DNA from: Euborellia annulipes
Taxonomy: Eukaryota; Arthropoda; Insecta; Dermaptera; Anisolabididae
NCBI GenBank assembly: GCA_023213315.1
Contig: JAKCPI010024840.1
Location: 62,001 to 126,000, forward strand
DNA: 64,000 bases
Direction: 5' to 3'
This document shows positions 34,420 through 45,354 of the stretch, in pieces. Numbering within the stretch: position 1 is the first letter of the stretch; each line of letters opens with the position of its first letter. The notes under the pieces are model-generated. The model ran no database searches. It was not told the DNA's origin and saw only the letters and a list, made by a program, of their open reading frames with translations. Both the position numbers and the translations under genes were made by a program.

Positions 34420-34510
34420 AAAAATCTGGTGTGACTCTGGCATAGTCCACAACTTTCTCTTACCTTCGGTAATCGAAAGTTGTGTCATGTGATTGTCACA
34501 CCAGATTTTT
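34420..34510. repeat. 91-bp hairpin repeat (AATCTGGTGTGAC family)
   Basis: AAAAATCTGGTGTGAC...CAACTTTCTCTTACC-TTCGGTAATCGAAAGTTG...GTCACACCAGATTTTT: almost fully palindromic. Two further copies (38255-38347 and 39268-39360); half of the same sequence lies inside the hAT MITEs at 1727, 5073 and 55281. Confidence 0.8.
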
Positions 34511-34799
34511 TTGTGTCCAGATATATATAGTTTCAACCGCTATATTAAAATTCAAGATGTAAAATTTATAAATATGGGCATGCAAATGAAATCGGGCGGA
34601 CACCGACCTATTAAAAAAAATTTAAAACATTTATTTTTTCCCGATATCTGAAATCATGAAAAAGTTTAGGTTTTTTTTAATTATAAATTTAAAATGTATT
34701 AAAAAAATTAAATATTTTTAAATAAACAATGTTTAATTTCAAGGTTATTTTAAATAAAATTATTTTATTTAAAAATTTCTAGACATTCATTCATTCTAT

Positions 34800-35240
34800 T
34801 CATATTTGCTTCAAACAATTTTGAGAGGAAAATGAGAATATACGTTTTGAAGAGTATTTAAAAAATAAATGATTTTTGAATTTTAATCAAAATCGTGAGA
34901 GCGAATTTTGAGAAAAAAAAAAAAAAAAAACTGAAGTGCAGCAGTAAAGTACCTGTACTTTTAGGCCGATTTTGTTCAAAAGCTTCGTGTCACGTCCCAG
35001 GGGGGTTCCTAACTTAAATATAAAATTTCAAGCTCCTAGCTCTTTTCGTTCTTGAGATATTTTGTTTACAGACACACACACACAGACAGACCATGTTGCG
35101 AAAACCACTTTATCGGACTCAGGGAACCTTACAATCTGTATATCCATCAATATTTTGACATCAAATTTTTGACATGAATCCAATACTTTCTCACCAAATA
35201 TATATTTAAACATATATAAGTAGGTAAGAGAAAGTAAAAC
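34800..35240 (-). repeat. Dispersed repeat R1, minus orientation
   Basis: Same words as the other R1 copies (AGTACCTGTACTTTTAGGCC, CTTGAGATATTTTG, CACACACACAGACAGACC, TTTTTGACATGAAT) in an OGDH 5'UTR intron. Confidence 0.75.
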
Positions 35241-36196
35241 GGGCTTTTTTTATAAAAAAAGATCATTAATAAATTTGAGGATAATCTTGCTTTTGATTTA
35301 TGTGGCGCTCACAAGTATGATTTTTTTGACGTGTAAATAAATTTGGATTGAAGTTAAACCCTATGAAAAATAATTCATCGAAATACTTTTTATGTGTCAG
35401 ACATCACCTTTTCTTTCTTTTCCTTGTGGAAACAAAATATGATTGAAAAAAAATTGTAGTTAGAATTTAAATTTGTGTGAGTCATTCATTCATTAGAATA
35501 AAAAGACAAAAATAAGGAAGACGGAAATTAAATCATAATGTCAAGATTTTAGTGAGTGTAGGGAAATGAAAGATCCAAAAAATTTCTAGATCAAGGTTAT
35601 TCTGTATTCATTGAAGTGAAAGTCATTGGTGCAAAGAATAATTGAAATTAATAAGGGAATAATTCTATTCGTTTTTTTTTTTTTTTTTTAATTATATAAG
35701 ACGATATATTAGACAGGAATCAATATATTTTTATTTTTATTCATATAGCATATCAAAGCTATATTTAATCTATTTTACTAAGTGCAATTTCTATTTTTTC
35801 TTCTCTATCAGAGAATGGAAAAATTTAATTCTAGAAAAGAAAATTACGTAAGGAAAAACTAAAATTAACAAGAGTTTTTGAATATCGTGATATTATACAC
35901 CCTAAAAACATATAAGACAGGTAGTATATTTAGAAAAAATAAATTAACCTATAATATTTAAATAATATACAAAATGTAGTAGGGTTAAAAAGTAAATAAA
36001 TAAGAAATATTGAAACTTAAAGTCAATATACTTTAAAGTTTTATGAGAGAGAATTCAGGATATGGTGCCAATCAATAAATTTAAAGGAAATGTAACGAAA
36101 TGTCTTCAAGGAGGTTAGGTATGACATTTTAATGTGAGATTATTAAAATACCATAGTGATTAATAAGAAATAGTAAAAATATAGACGTGAACTTAC

Positions 36197-36300
36197 ATTT
36201 GTTTGCTCTTAAAGATGTTCTCAGGATCCCGTCTCTGCTGGTCTGAATCACAGAACGCGGATTGTAGAATATGAAATCGTGATGCTAAATCAAGCGAAAG
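36197..36300 (-). promoter_or_regulatory. OGDH: OGDH 5'UTR first exon and start region (predicted)
   Basis: On the minus strand a segment ends at a consensus donor (AAT|GTAAGT, exon end 36197). It can join the acceptor TTGCAG at 34275-34276, giving a short leader before the ATG at 34235. The segment and its upstream flank (36240-36420) are richer in GC than their surroundings and include GCGCCAGCGCGCCC-like sequence and a CCGGAAAT ETS-type word near 36403. The transcription start is a guess; no TATA box is obvious. Confidence 0.5.
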
Positions 36301-36452
36301 CGCCAGCGCGCCCAAACGAGCAATTCCTGAACTATTATAAACGCGGCAAAATAATTAGGCTAATGGGGTACGGACAAAGAAGGGAAGAAGTTAAGAATTC
36401 GACCGGAAATATAGGAAATTGTAATTCAGTAATTTCAATATTATATTCAAAT

Positions 36453-36623
36453 TCGCTAAGGGATCCACATCTTGAAGGTACGTGGATGGCAAACACGAGC
36501 TCAGACCGTACGTCAGGCCGGCCTATCCTATTTATTCTGGTCACAAAAACGCGTGATAGGGTTGGAGTTAAAAAGTGAGGTCCGTCGACCCGCATCTCGG
36601 GAATAAGGCGAGGACAGAAGAAG
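36453..36623 (+). mobile_element. GC-rich retroposon copy 1 with 16-bp TSD
   Basis: 171 bp flanked by AATATT(A/G)TATTCAAAT (36437-36452 and 36624-36639; one mismatch). The interior shares CACATCTTG, GTGGATGGC, TCAGACCGT, GGCCGGCCT, GATAGGGTTGGAG and GAGGTCCG with 40722-40973. Variable-length duplications of this size are typical of LINE-driven retroposition. Lies just upstream of the predicted OGDH start region. Confidence 0.75.
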
Positions 36624-36921
36624 AATATTGTATTCAAATAAAGGAATGATTTTTTTTTTTCATTTACATTACTTCTTTAGATAACGATACATAATATTCA
36701 AATACATGAGCGTATCCAGCTCAAAACGGAAAGGGAGAGGGGGGGGGGGGATTTTTCTATTGATAATATCGATTTTTTACTTTTATTTTAATAATTGCCA
36801 CAACCTAGCTGGAGCTAGAGGATGGCGTTTTATCTTCTCTCAGATGGAGTGAATTTTTCAGTTTTTTATTTTATATTTTTTGTTTTTTATACAATTAAAT
36901 ATTTAATAATTCATATAAGGT

Positions 36922-37052
36922 ACCCGAAAAAATAAGGGTGTGCCGCCCGGAGTCAAACCACGGATCCTCCAATTTGTACTCGGAGTGCCCTAACCACTAG
37001 ACCACAGCTGTGTTGACTCCCGGCGGCACACCCTTATTTTTTCGGGTATATG
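36922..37052. repeat. Foldback with tRNA-like core (family C)
   Basis: Arms ACCCGAAAAAATAAGGGTGTGCCG and complement. Between them, on minus: CAGCTGTGGTCTAGTGGTTA (box A), then GTACAAATTGGAGGATCCGT and GGTTTGACTCC (box B), a Glu/Asp-tRNA-like order. The stem uses the tRNA 3' end itself (GACTCC/GGAGTC). Confidence 0.65.
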
Positions 37053-37368
37053 AATTAATAAATATTTAATTGTATAAAAATTTCCGTTTCGCGGCTCACA
37101 TACGCGATATATATAATATCTTAAATATTATATATAATTTCTTATTTATTATTTTTTGTTTGTTATTTTAATTTGAAGTTTGGAAGGGGGAGCAGATGCG
37201 CCCACTACTTTAAGAAGCCCTGATCTAGACCACTAGTATAGTATGGGAATTAAGACCCCGAACTCAAATAATAAAAATTTATCTTTATATATACAGTATA
37301 TTTTATATTAAATGTTTTGGAAGGTTTCTGCGTCTGGCTCGTGTGAGGTTAAATATTCACCCGAACCA

Positions 37369-37406
<38 letters not shown>

Positions 37407-37659
37407 CCGACCGAAACAAGATTTTCAACCGAAACCGAATATTCGGCCTTAACCTTAGTTTCGGCCGAAACCGTAACCGAAACCGAAACTTGTATTTCCT
37501 ATAAAAATTTTTTTCATTTTACCTTTTTTTTTTTTTTGAATTTTTTTTTCCCTCCCGTGAAAATCATTTTACCTTTTTTTTAGGGAGACTAACATTTTCT
37601 CCCTCAAGTGCAAATTATTTGACCTTTTTTTTTGCATGCGAGTCTCATCCCATTTTTAC

Positions 37660-38130
37660 TTTCTCTTACCTATGTATATATGTAATATATATATAGAGAG
37701 AAAGTATTGGTTTCATGTCAAAAATTCGATGTCGAGATTTTGATGGATATATACGTTTTGAGGTCCCCTGAATCCAAAAAGTGATTTTCGCGACATGGTC
37801 TGTCTGTGTGTGTGTCTGTGTGTGTGTGTCTGTGTGTGTGTCTGTGTGTGTGTGTGTGTGTTCAATTTTAAGCATGAAGGAATTGAGCTACGAGGTTGAA
37901 ATTTTATATTTAAGTTAAACACCCCCGGGACCGGAAAAATAAGCTTTTAATCAAAATCGGCCAAAGAGTACTAGTACTTTACTGATGTACTTTTTCAGTT
38001 TTTTTCGATTTTCTCAAAATTCGCTCTAACGATTTTGATTAAAATTCAAAAATCAATTATTTTTTAGATGCTCTTTCAAATGTATATTCTCGTTTTGCTC
38101 TCAAAATTGTTTGAAGCACACTTTACTCTT
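37660..38130 (+). repeat. Dispersed repeat R1 with (TG)n expansion
   Basis: Contains the full R1 order; its GTCTGT stretch has become GTGTGTGTCTGTGTGT... (37800-37860). Inserted in 37401-39490. Confidence 0.8.
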
Positions 38131-38254
38131 GTGCTTCATAGAGAAGATAGGAGAAATGGTTGCCATGGTAACAAAATATAAATATTTTCCCATGTTTTTA
38201 AATTTGACATCTTTAATTCTAATATATTGGCGGAAACTAAATTTTTGTCGACAC

Positions 38255-38347
38255 AAAAAATCTGGTGTGACAAGCACAGAACACAACTTTCGATTACCGA
38301 AGGTAAGAGAAAGTTGTGTGCTGTGCGACAGTCACACCAGATTTTTT
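38255..38347. repeat. AATCTGGTGTGAC hairpin, copy 2
   Basis: Same palindrome as 34420-34510, lying between two R1 copies: R1 then hairpin then R1 (38348-38800). Confidence 0.8.
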
Positions 38348-38800
38348 ACTTTCTCGTACCCTATATATGAAATATATAGAGAGAGAAAGTATTGCAATCA
38401 TGTCAAAAATTCGATGTCGATATTTTGATGGATATACATGTTTTGAGGTCCCCTGAGTTCAAAAAAGTGGGTCCCGCAAATTGGTCTGTGTGTGCGTGCG
38501 TGTGTGTGTGTGAGTGTCTGTATGTGTGGACAGATTTTTAGCATGAAGGAATTGAGCTACCGGATTGAAATTTTATATTTAACTTAGGTACCTTCCCACA
38601 CGCTCAAAATAAGCTTTTGAACAAAATCGGCCAAAAAGTACTAGTACTTTACTGATTTACTTTTTCAGTTTTTTTCGATTTTCTCAAAATTCCCTCCAAG
38701 GATTTTTTTAAATTCATAAATGAACTATTTTTTAGATGCTCTTTAAAATGTATATTCTCATTTTGCCGTTGAAATCTTCTGAAGACCACTTTACTCTTGT
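38348..38800 (+). repeat. Dispersed repeat R1
   Basis: Second R1 copy in the composite element, beginning ACTTTCTCGTACCCTATATA directly after the hairpin. Confidence 0.78.
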
Positions 38801-39267
38801 TCTTCATAGGAAAGATAGAAATGGTTGCCATGGTTACGGAAATTAAATCTTTTCTTTTTATTAGATTAAAAATCAATTAAGCTTATTATTTAAATTCCCA
38901 TTTATTTTTATTTTATTTCTGTATTTAATTGTTTTGGAGAAAACATATATCTCTCTCTCTCACTTGCAAACATTATCGCCTGTCTCTCCGCCTTCTCTCA
39001 TAGGCCTAATGTTAATTTCCTATAGGGATTTGTATGTTAATTTCGATTCAAAAGGGGGGGGTCCCCTTTGGAACTTTTTACGCATTTAAAATTTTTTTTC
39101 CAATTCTTATGAAATTTTGTATTTATTTACGATTCTATATTGTGTATAAAATGTCCAAATATGAGATTAAAATTTTGAAAAATAACCATAGTTTATTTCA
39201 AGCAGTCAACATTTAAAACGCAAGTTTGAAACTAAGGTGCTATGGGAAACTAAATATATCTCGACAC

Positions 39268-39360
39268 AAAAAATCTGGTGTGAACAGCACGGTGCACAAC
39301 TTCCTCTTACCGAAGGGTAAGAGAAAGTTGTGTGCTGTGCCCCAGTCCCACCAGATTTTT
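39268..39360. repeat. AATCTGGTGTGAC hairpin, copy 3
   Basis: AAAAAATCTGGTGTGAACAG...CTTACCGAAGGGTAAG...CCACCAGATTTTT. Again next to the GGTTTCGGCCG-rich hAT-type end. Confidence 0.75.
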
Positions 39361-39627
39361 AGACTCTGGTTTCGGCCGGCCGAAAGGTTCGGCCACTTTT
39401 TGGCCGAAACCGAAACTACGGCCGAAACCATGATTTTTGGCCGAAACTGGCCGAAACCGTAACCGAAACCGAATATTCGGTCGGTTCCTAATATATATAT
39501 ATATATGTTCTAGAACAGTGGTTCTAGTGACTGCACCCCCAGGGGTGCGAGAAGGCATTTTGAGGAGTGTAAGTCGATTTATAGAAAACTATAATATTTT
39601 ATCATTTTACGTAGATTGAATATTAGG

Positions 39628-39862
39628 CTGGGATGAGTAGAGTAAAGGGGTTGGAGAATAATAACCAGCAAATTTATAGCTCCACCTGACGTCCTTTTAT
39701 TTGGCAGATATTTCGATGCGTAGGACTAAGCCCACCTACTATATCCTCGCGGCACTGAAGATGATGTGTGTTCTACGCATCGAAATATCTGCCAAATAAA
39801 AGGACGTCAGGTGGAGCTATAAATTTGTTGGTAATTATTCGCCAACCCCTTTACTTTATCAT
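39628..39862. repeat. Foldback with hammerhead core, nested in hAT element
   Basis: GGGATGAGTAGAGTAAAGGGGTTGG... and ATAGCTCCACCTGACGTCC pair with complements on the right (AAAGGACGTCAGGTGGAGCT). The plus arm keeps a full core (39755-39789); the left arm has only its GAAATATCTGCC half. Confidence 0.72.
39755..39789 (+). ncRNA. Hammerhead ribozyme motif (AUAU variant)
   Basis: CTGAAGA (39755-39761), T, GATG(T)G/CGCATC stem II of about 6 bp, GAAATATC (39782-39789). Stem I GGCA/TGCC is perfect. AUAU replaces the usual ACGU, compatible with dimer pairing in place of stem III. Confidence 0.68.
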
Positions 39863-40050
39863 TTTACTTTCTTTACACAATAGATCAACAACTTTAAAAT
39901 TTACAAATGTGAAGGTGATGACCTTTTATTTTTTCGTCGACGGGTATAGGGAGTGCGAGAATATATTTTAAGACGCCAAGGGGTCCCGAGGTTAAGAACC
40001 GCTGTTCTAGAATATGACGGACAAAATTCCTCCCGTGAAGTCGAGAAACA

Positions 40051-40052
<2 letters not shown>

Positions 40053-40101
<49 letters not shown>
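40053..40101. repeat. (AT)n microsatellite, about 49 bp
   Basis: Uninterrupted AT dinucleotides shortly after the hAT element at 39516-40004. Confidence 0.92.
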
Positions 40102-40104
<3 letters not shown>

Positions 40105-40721
40105 TAATACATTTATATACTGTATAAATTTACCCTTTAACTATAAAATAAGAATTGTTTTTTTAAATAATAAAATATAATTAAAAATATCCCATCAATT
40201 AATCTTAAGATTTTTTTAATTTCACCTTCATTTTTCAAATAAAAATTTTAATCACATATTAAAAGATAAGATTAAAAAAATGATATGATGAAATACTGTA
40301 TATTAAAATAAAAATATTTTTTATAATCTGATTAAAAATGAATCCATCTTAATCTAGATATACATATATACCATAGGGCAGTGGCAGGACCTTTTCCCAT
40401 GGGAATGAATGCGAGTCCTTTGTAGCAATTACAATCCAATTGGTTCTCTTTTTCTTAGTACAGTACTATTAATACGTCCTTCCTTTCTTCAGATATAGTT
40501 TTGTAACTTTAAATTGTCATAATTAATTTTTTGACACAATCCTAAAGATTATGCCCGAATTACTGATTTTTCGATTAGCTGAGCTCAGGGTTTCGAGAAT
40601 TCATTTTCCTCAAGATTGTTAACTTCTAAAGAATTTGGTTAATAAAATTTTTTATCATGTTTACTTACTTTTTTATTTATTCTTTTCTTGTAATAGCAAT
40701 AATAGTCGCAAGTTCTTGTCA

Positions 40722-40973
40722 TTGCTCAGGGGCTCACATCTTGTGGGTAGGTGGATGGCGACCAGAAGCTGCCCGAGCTGGGACAGGCAGTCTTTCAGTT
40801 CTTTAAATGTATGTCTGTCTCTTCCTTCCTCTTTTCAACAGGCGTCAGACCGTGCGACGGGCCGGCCTGTCCTATCTTTACCGGTCGTAAAAACTTATGA
40901 TAGGGTTGGAGGGAAAGAATGAGGTCCGCCTACCGCGCCTCGCGGTGCAAGGTGAGGAGAGAAGAAGGAGCCC
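40722..40973 (+). mobile_element. GC-rich retroposon copy 2 with exact 13-bp TSD
   Basis: 252 bp flanked by CAAGTTCTTGTCA at 40709-40721 and 40974-40986. Homologous to 36453-36623, with about 70 extra bases that include GTATGTCTGTCTCTTCC... to TTTTCAACAG. GTAGGTGGATGGCGACC faintly recalls box C of 5S rRNA (GGATGGGTGACC), so a 5S-type SINE head is possible but unproven. Confidence 0.75.
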
Positions 40974-41428
40974 CAAGTTCTTGTCAAACTTCTTAGGTAT
41001 TGAAGAAGAAAAGGGAAAAAATACCTGGATGGAAAAAAGGATTAGATTATTAAGATTTGAATGTGGAGAAAAGAAATAATTAAATTGGGAACAAATAAAT
41101 ATTTAGTTTAGATTCGGTTCATGAGCAATTTCCAACCATTTGAAAAATCATAAAGCAAGTAGCTGGACAGAAAATTTGTGATCGAAAGGATAATGTGTCT
41201 AAAGATTGGATAATAGGCAGTCAATATAATATATTGTCAATTAGCATTTTTAAATAATAAGAAATTTTTGCAATATTTTTTAAAGGAAGAAAAACAAGGA
41301 TATGAATTTGAAAAGATAAAATTATTTTTGAAAGATAGATTTGAACTTTTAAAAAAAATGAAACTTTAATAGTAAAAAAAAATACAAAAACACAAAGAAA
41401 ATAAATTAAAAAAATTATCTTACTTTAT

Positions 41429-41534
41429 TTAGCTAGTGCCCCAAGTGAGACGCATTACATGATCAGTTTTACGTTTTGAAGGTTTAATAAATCCAAGATG
41501 TTGTAATTCAGCTACGCTCCGAGTAAATCGTGCT
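41429..41534 (-). CDS. ORC3: ORC3 exon 13 (terminal)
   Basis: Codes [20 protein letters not shown] and [14 protein letters not shown], then TAA. The TDHVxRLTWG ending is the conserved ORC3 C-terminus. The stop codon is immediately shared with an AATAAA hexamer, so the 3'UTR must be very short. Acceptor CATTCAG. Confidence 0.94.
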
Positions 41535-44500
41535 CTGAATGTTCAGTTAAGGAATAATATATTATTTTTCCGAAGATATTTAGAAGACTATATGGATCCT
41601 GTTAAAACATGGAAATACAGATTCGTCACTTTGTGATAATGTAAAGAAGGCCAGGACACGGCCATACCCGTTGTATCTCAATTTTTTTACGTGTTGCAAG
41701 CGACGATATATGGGAAAATATGTATTCATTCATATGGAAGTGACAAAGTGCCGAGGGTTTTTCCCGTAGAATTCGGATAAACGAAAGCTACTCGCACCTC
41801 TAAAGAATTTCCTGATTCCGTTATTATCTCACCTTTAAGTTATAAAAATAAATGATTAAAAAAAGGATACTGCACAATTGGATCAATCTTCTTTGGATTG
41901 TCATCTTCGTTTAATAATAGAGGTGATATTACTGCAGAAAAGGATTGTAGCCAATCGTAAATATTGATTAATCGTCCACATTCCAAATGGAGTTTGTAGG
42001 CAATAGAAATGTCAGGGAGAGATGGAGTTATATCACTTGTAGCCAATAATTGACAACAATCACACTAAAAAAAGAAAATAAAAATTAATATTAGTTTACT
42101 TGTAAGTGAAGAGTAATAAGCAAAGAGACAGTAAAATAAATTCGGATACTTAAGTATATCAGATCAAGTTAAATGAATGGTTAATCTTAAATGTGGATTA
42201 GACATTCAGTTCAGTTCATGATAGTGTTGAAAATGACGGTAAATTGAGTAAGTAATGCACTGATGGATGATTGACCGGATTGACAAATTTTAAAAATTCC
42301 GTAGTTTAATGTATTTTTCTTCAGTGTTCTTAGAAACATCTTGCTTTGTCAGGTATACCTGACAACAAGTGGTCCAAAGATTCTTCCAAGTGAAAATAAT
42401 TTTTCTATTTCAGCTCTTCTTTTGCATGCCTAATTTCATTCAATAAGTTCAAAAAGTGTATTATATTTATTTTTAGTAACCATTCTTTAACCCGTTTCTT
42501 CCTAGTTAAAGCTATTATAATCGCGATTACAGTTTATTATTTATACTAGCATGTTCTTCAGTCTATTTCAAATCAAGAACTGAAGTGATGACAGACTGAA
42601 CGTGTAACATCTTATGGTACAGTGGGCTCCACAAGTGGCTGATCTGCTCGAGAGTGGAGCCTTGAGCTTAGTCAACCAAACTAATATTTTTAAAATAAAT
42701 AAATCATCTTTTTTTAATGCAACTGAAGGGGAAAAGCTAATTTTAATATAACACTTCAAAAAGCTAAGCATTTTGGTTGCCTAAGCTCACAGCTCCACTT
42801 TCGAGTGTATCAGTGGCGCCCACTGTTCTGTATTAGAAAAATATAATTTATAATAACACATGCATATTAAATAAAAAAGAGAAAGTAAAATGTATTAACG
42901 GAGGGGAAGATTTAATTAATAATGTGGGAATACCTGAAGATAATACTGTGGATTTGTGAGAGCCATATGAATTGCAGCTCTTGGGGATCCCGTCACTCTT
43001 CCTCTAATTGACGAGATATCTGAGAGGAGTCGAGTTTCATGAAGAGGCAAATGAGTTGGAGGTTGAAGAGCTTGTGAAAGAAATCCAGTTATAATTCGAA
43101 GTAATTCCGCTCGAGCTTTTTCATATTTTTCAGAACCTCGAGGTTGTTTTGTCTTCGTTAATAAATACTAAAAAAAAATTGAATTATAAATTTTTTAAGT
43201 TATTTTTAAAATGGGAATATTTTAAGTAGGTAAAAAAATTTAATTGATTGATAGATTATTGAATGAGTCTATATAAGATAATAGTCTCGCATTTTCGCAA
43301 AGCAATATTTAATAGGACACAAGTGTTTGACACATCTAAACTCCTACATATCATTTAAATGCAAGGTATATTACAGAGAAAGAGTTAATTTTTTAATTAA
43401 AGGGGGTCATGGCGCCAATTATTTGATTGTAGTTATTAGAAGGGTGTAAAAAATCAAAAAGTCAAGAATTTAATATCATATAACATCTAAAAAAAATTTA
43501 ATTCATTGAACTCAAGTGAATTGACTACCAATCATTTGAAATAAATAATCCCTATTGAGTTAATTTTGCTTTGAATATAAAAAAAAAAGTTTAAATAAAA
43601 ATTATTAGAATTAGGACTTTTGCTGGACCATACGTATATAGAAGGAACCGGAGAATAAAACCAGCCGTTAATGGACGCCTCTCACATCAATACGAATTAA
43701 ATTGATGTGAGAGGCGTCCATTAACGGCTGGTTTTATTCTCCGGTTCCTTCTATAAAAATTATTTTTGTTCAGCAGACTCAGGCGCATCTTGATTTTTTT
43801 TTAAATTTGTTCAAGGTCTTTTTCGGCATCTGAGGCCATTTAGACCCCATCCCTATTTATTTCAAATGATTGGTAGCCTATTCAAATGTAATAAATTTTT
43901 CTCGCTTGGGATGGGAAGCGAACCCTGGGCCCCTAGGCACGAGAAGCTAATATCTTCTCTCTGAGCCACGGGTCAAACATCTTGTTTCAAAATAATACAA
44001 TTAAAAAAAAATTACTTCTTTAAGTTCTACAAAATTTGTCGAATTCATTAAAGTATCGTTTTCTTGAGATCCTAAATCCTCTTCTTGGGCAACTTCAATA
44101 AATGAATCTAAATTTTCACTAAGATCGGCAATAAATTGTTTGAAAAGATTATTTCCTTCTTCTTCCTCATTTTCACTGACAAGCTGAAAAATTATAAGAT
44201 TATAATCATTTTCATATAACAATGATTATTATAAATGTATACATGGTACTTACAGAGAAAATTTTTTCTATTTTATTAAGGAGATCTTCTTTAGATTGAA
44301 ACACAAGCAAACGCATTGTGTCTTTAAATTCAGGATAGTCACATATTGGTTGTTTCATAGCCAGAGGATAAATTTGCCGTAACTAAAAAAATATAATAAA
44401 TAGAAAATCTTGAATAATAGAACGTGGCTGTAGCTGATATATTTAATAGGAAAGAGGAAAGAGGATGCAGCCAAATAATTGAGCCTCTATTCAGTAATGA

Positions 44501-45322
44501 ACACTCTTTATTGGGACGTTTCGGCTGGGATCAACCCTGCCATCTTCAGCCTATAATATATATATATATATATATAAAATTTAAATATGCTCTTTGAAGG
44601 CTGAAGATGGCAGGGTTGATCCCAGCCGAAACGTCCCAATAAAGAGTGTTCATTACTGAATAGAGGCTCAATTATTTGGCTGCATCCTCTTTCCTATTAA
44701 AAATAAATAGAAAATCTTTTTTGGAATTTAAGTTTTCATAGTTGTTTTTAATAAATTAATTAATTATGCAGATTTTATAGTATGCTGGTATGAGTGAAGT
44801 AATGCACCTGAATAAGCCGACAGAATTAATCAAATAATTCATAATTAATGGGGTTGGAGAATAATAACCAGCAATTTTATAGCTCCACCTTACGTCCTTT
44901 AATTAGCAAAATTTTGTCGCAAATGACATGCATCATCTTCAGTGCCGCGAGGATGTACCAGATAATACTGTAGGTGGGCTTGGTCCAAAATTATTTTAAA
45001 TGCCTTAGGGGCAAATTTATTTGCTAAATAAAGGACGTCAATGTATATATGGTACTTACAGAGAAAATTTGGAGCGATACAATTGCTGGTTATTATTCTC
45101 CAACCCATTTAATTAATTATTTTATAACTATTTTATTTATTTGATTAATTCTGTGGGCTTCTTCAGGTGCAATTCAGAACAATTAGCAAAGTCTTACAGA
45201 GCTTTTTTTTAAATCTCATGCACTAGGTAGTTACATTCTTGGTTTAATAAAAAAATTAGAATTATAATTTATATATATATATTTATATATTTTTCTTTAT
45301 TTCAGAGTCAAGCCTCTATACG

Positions 45323-45354
<32 letters not shown>

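Larger units (their letters stand above)
37401..39490. mobile_element. Composite element with TAGG-CCGACCGA ends
   Basis: TAGGGTCCGACCGAAAC... and ...TTCGGTCGGTTCCTA are the same ends as the 360-bp hAT-type element at 56275-56634, but here about 2.1 kb apart. R1 copies and AATCTGG hairpins (38255, 39268) fill the middle. Flanks are (TA)n, so the duplication cannot be read. Confidence 0.65.
39516..40004. mobile_element. hAT-type element, exact 8-bp TSD, with nested foldback
   Basis: CAGTGGTTCT...AAGAACCGCTG ends; TTCTAGAA at 39508-39515 and 40005-40012. A hammerhead foldback (39628-39862) is nested inside. Same superfamily as 50766-51116. Confidence 0.85.
44415..44700. repeat. Foldback with hammerhead cores on both strands
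   Basis: GAGGATGCAGCCAAATAATT...GAGCCTCTATTCAGTAATGA arms with complementary right side; TA repeat at centre. Cores at 44517-44549 (minus) and 44601-44633 (plus). Sister of 8515-9020. Confidence 0.8.

Noticed and set aside
36335..36637. 100-codon open frame on minus across the promoter region
   Set aside because: Spans a retroposon with target duplications and the GC-rich start region; no family match.
36943..37025. tRNA-Glu gene on minus
   Set aside because: tRNA-like boxes lie within a foldback; stem pairing is to the foldback arms and not a proper cloverleaf.
37666..37922. His/Thr-rich open frames on minus
   Set aside because: Translation of a (TG)n microsatellite in repeat R1.
40797..40850. 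Small intron (GTATGT...CAACAG) inside retroposon copy 2
   Set aside because: The GT-AG piece is only about 34 bp, too short for a typical intron, and the length difference between copies is larger; more likely an insertion or deletion.
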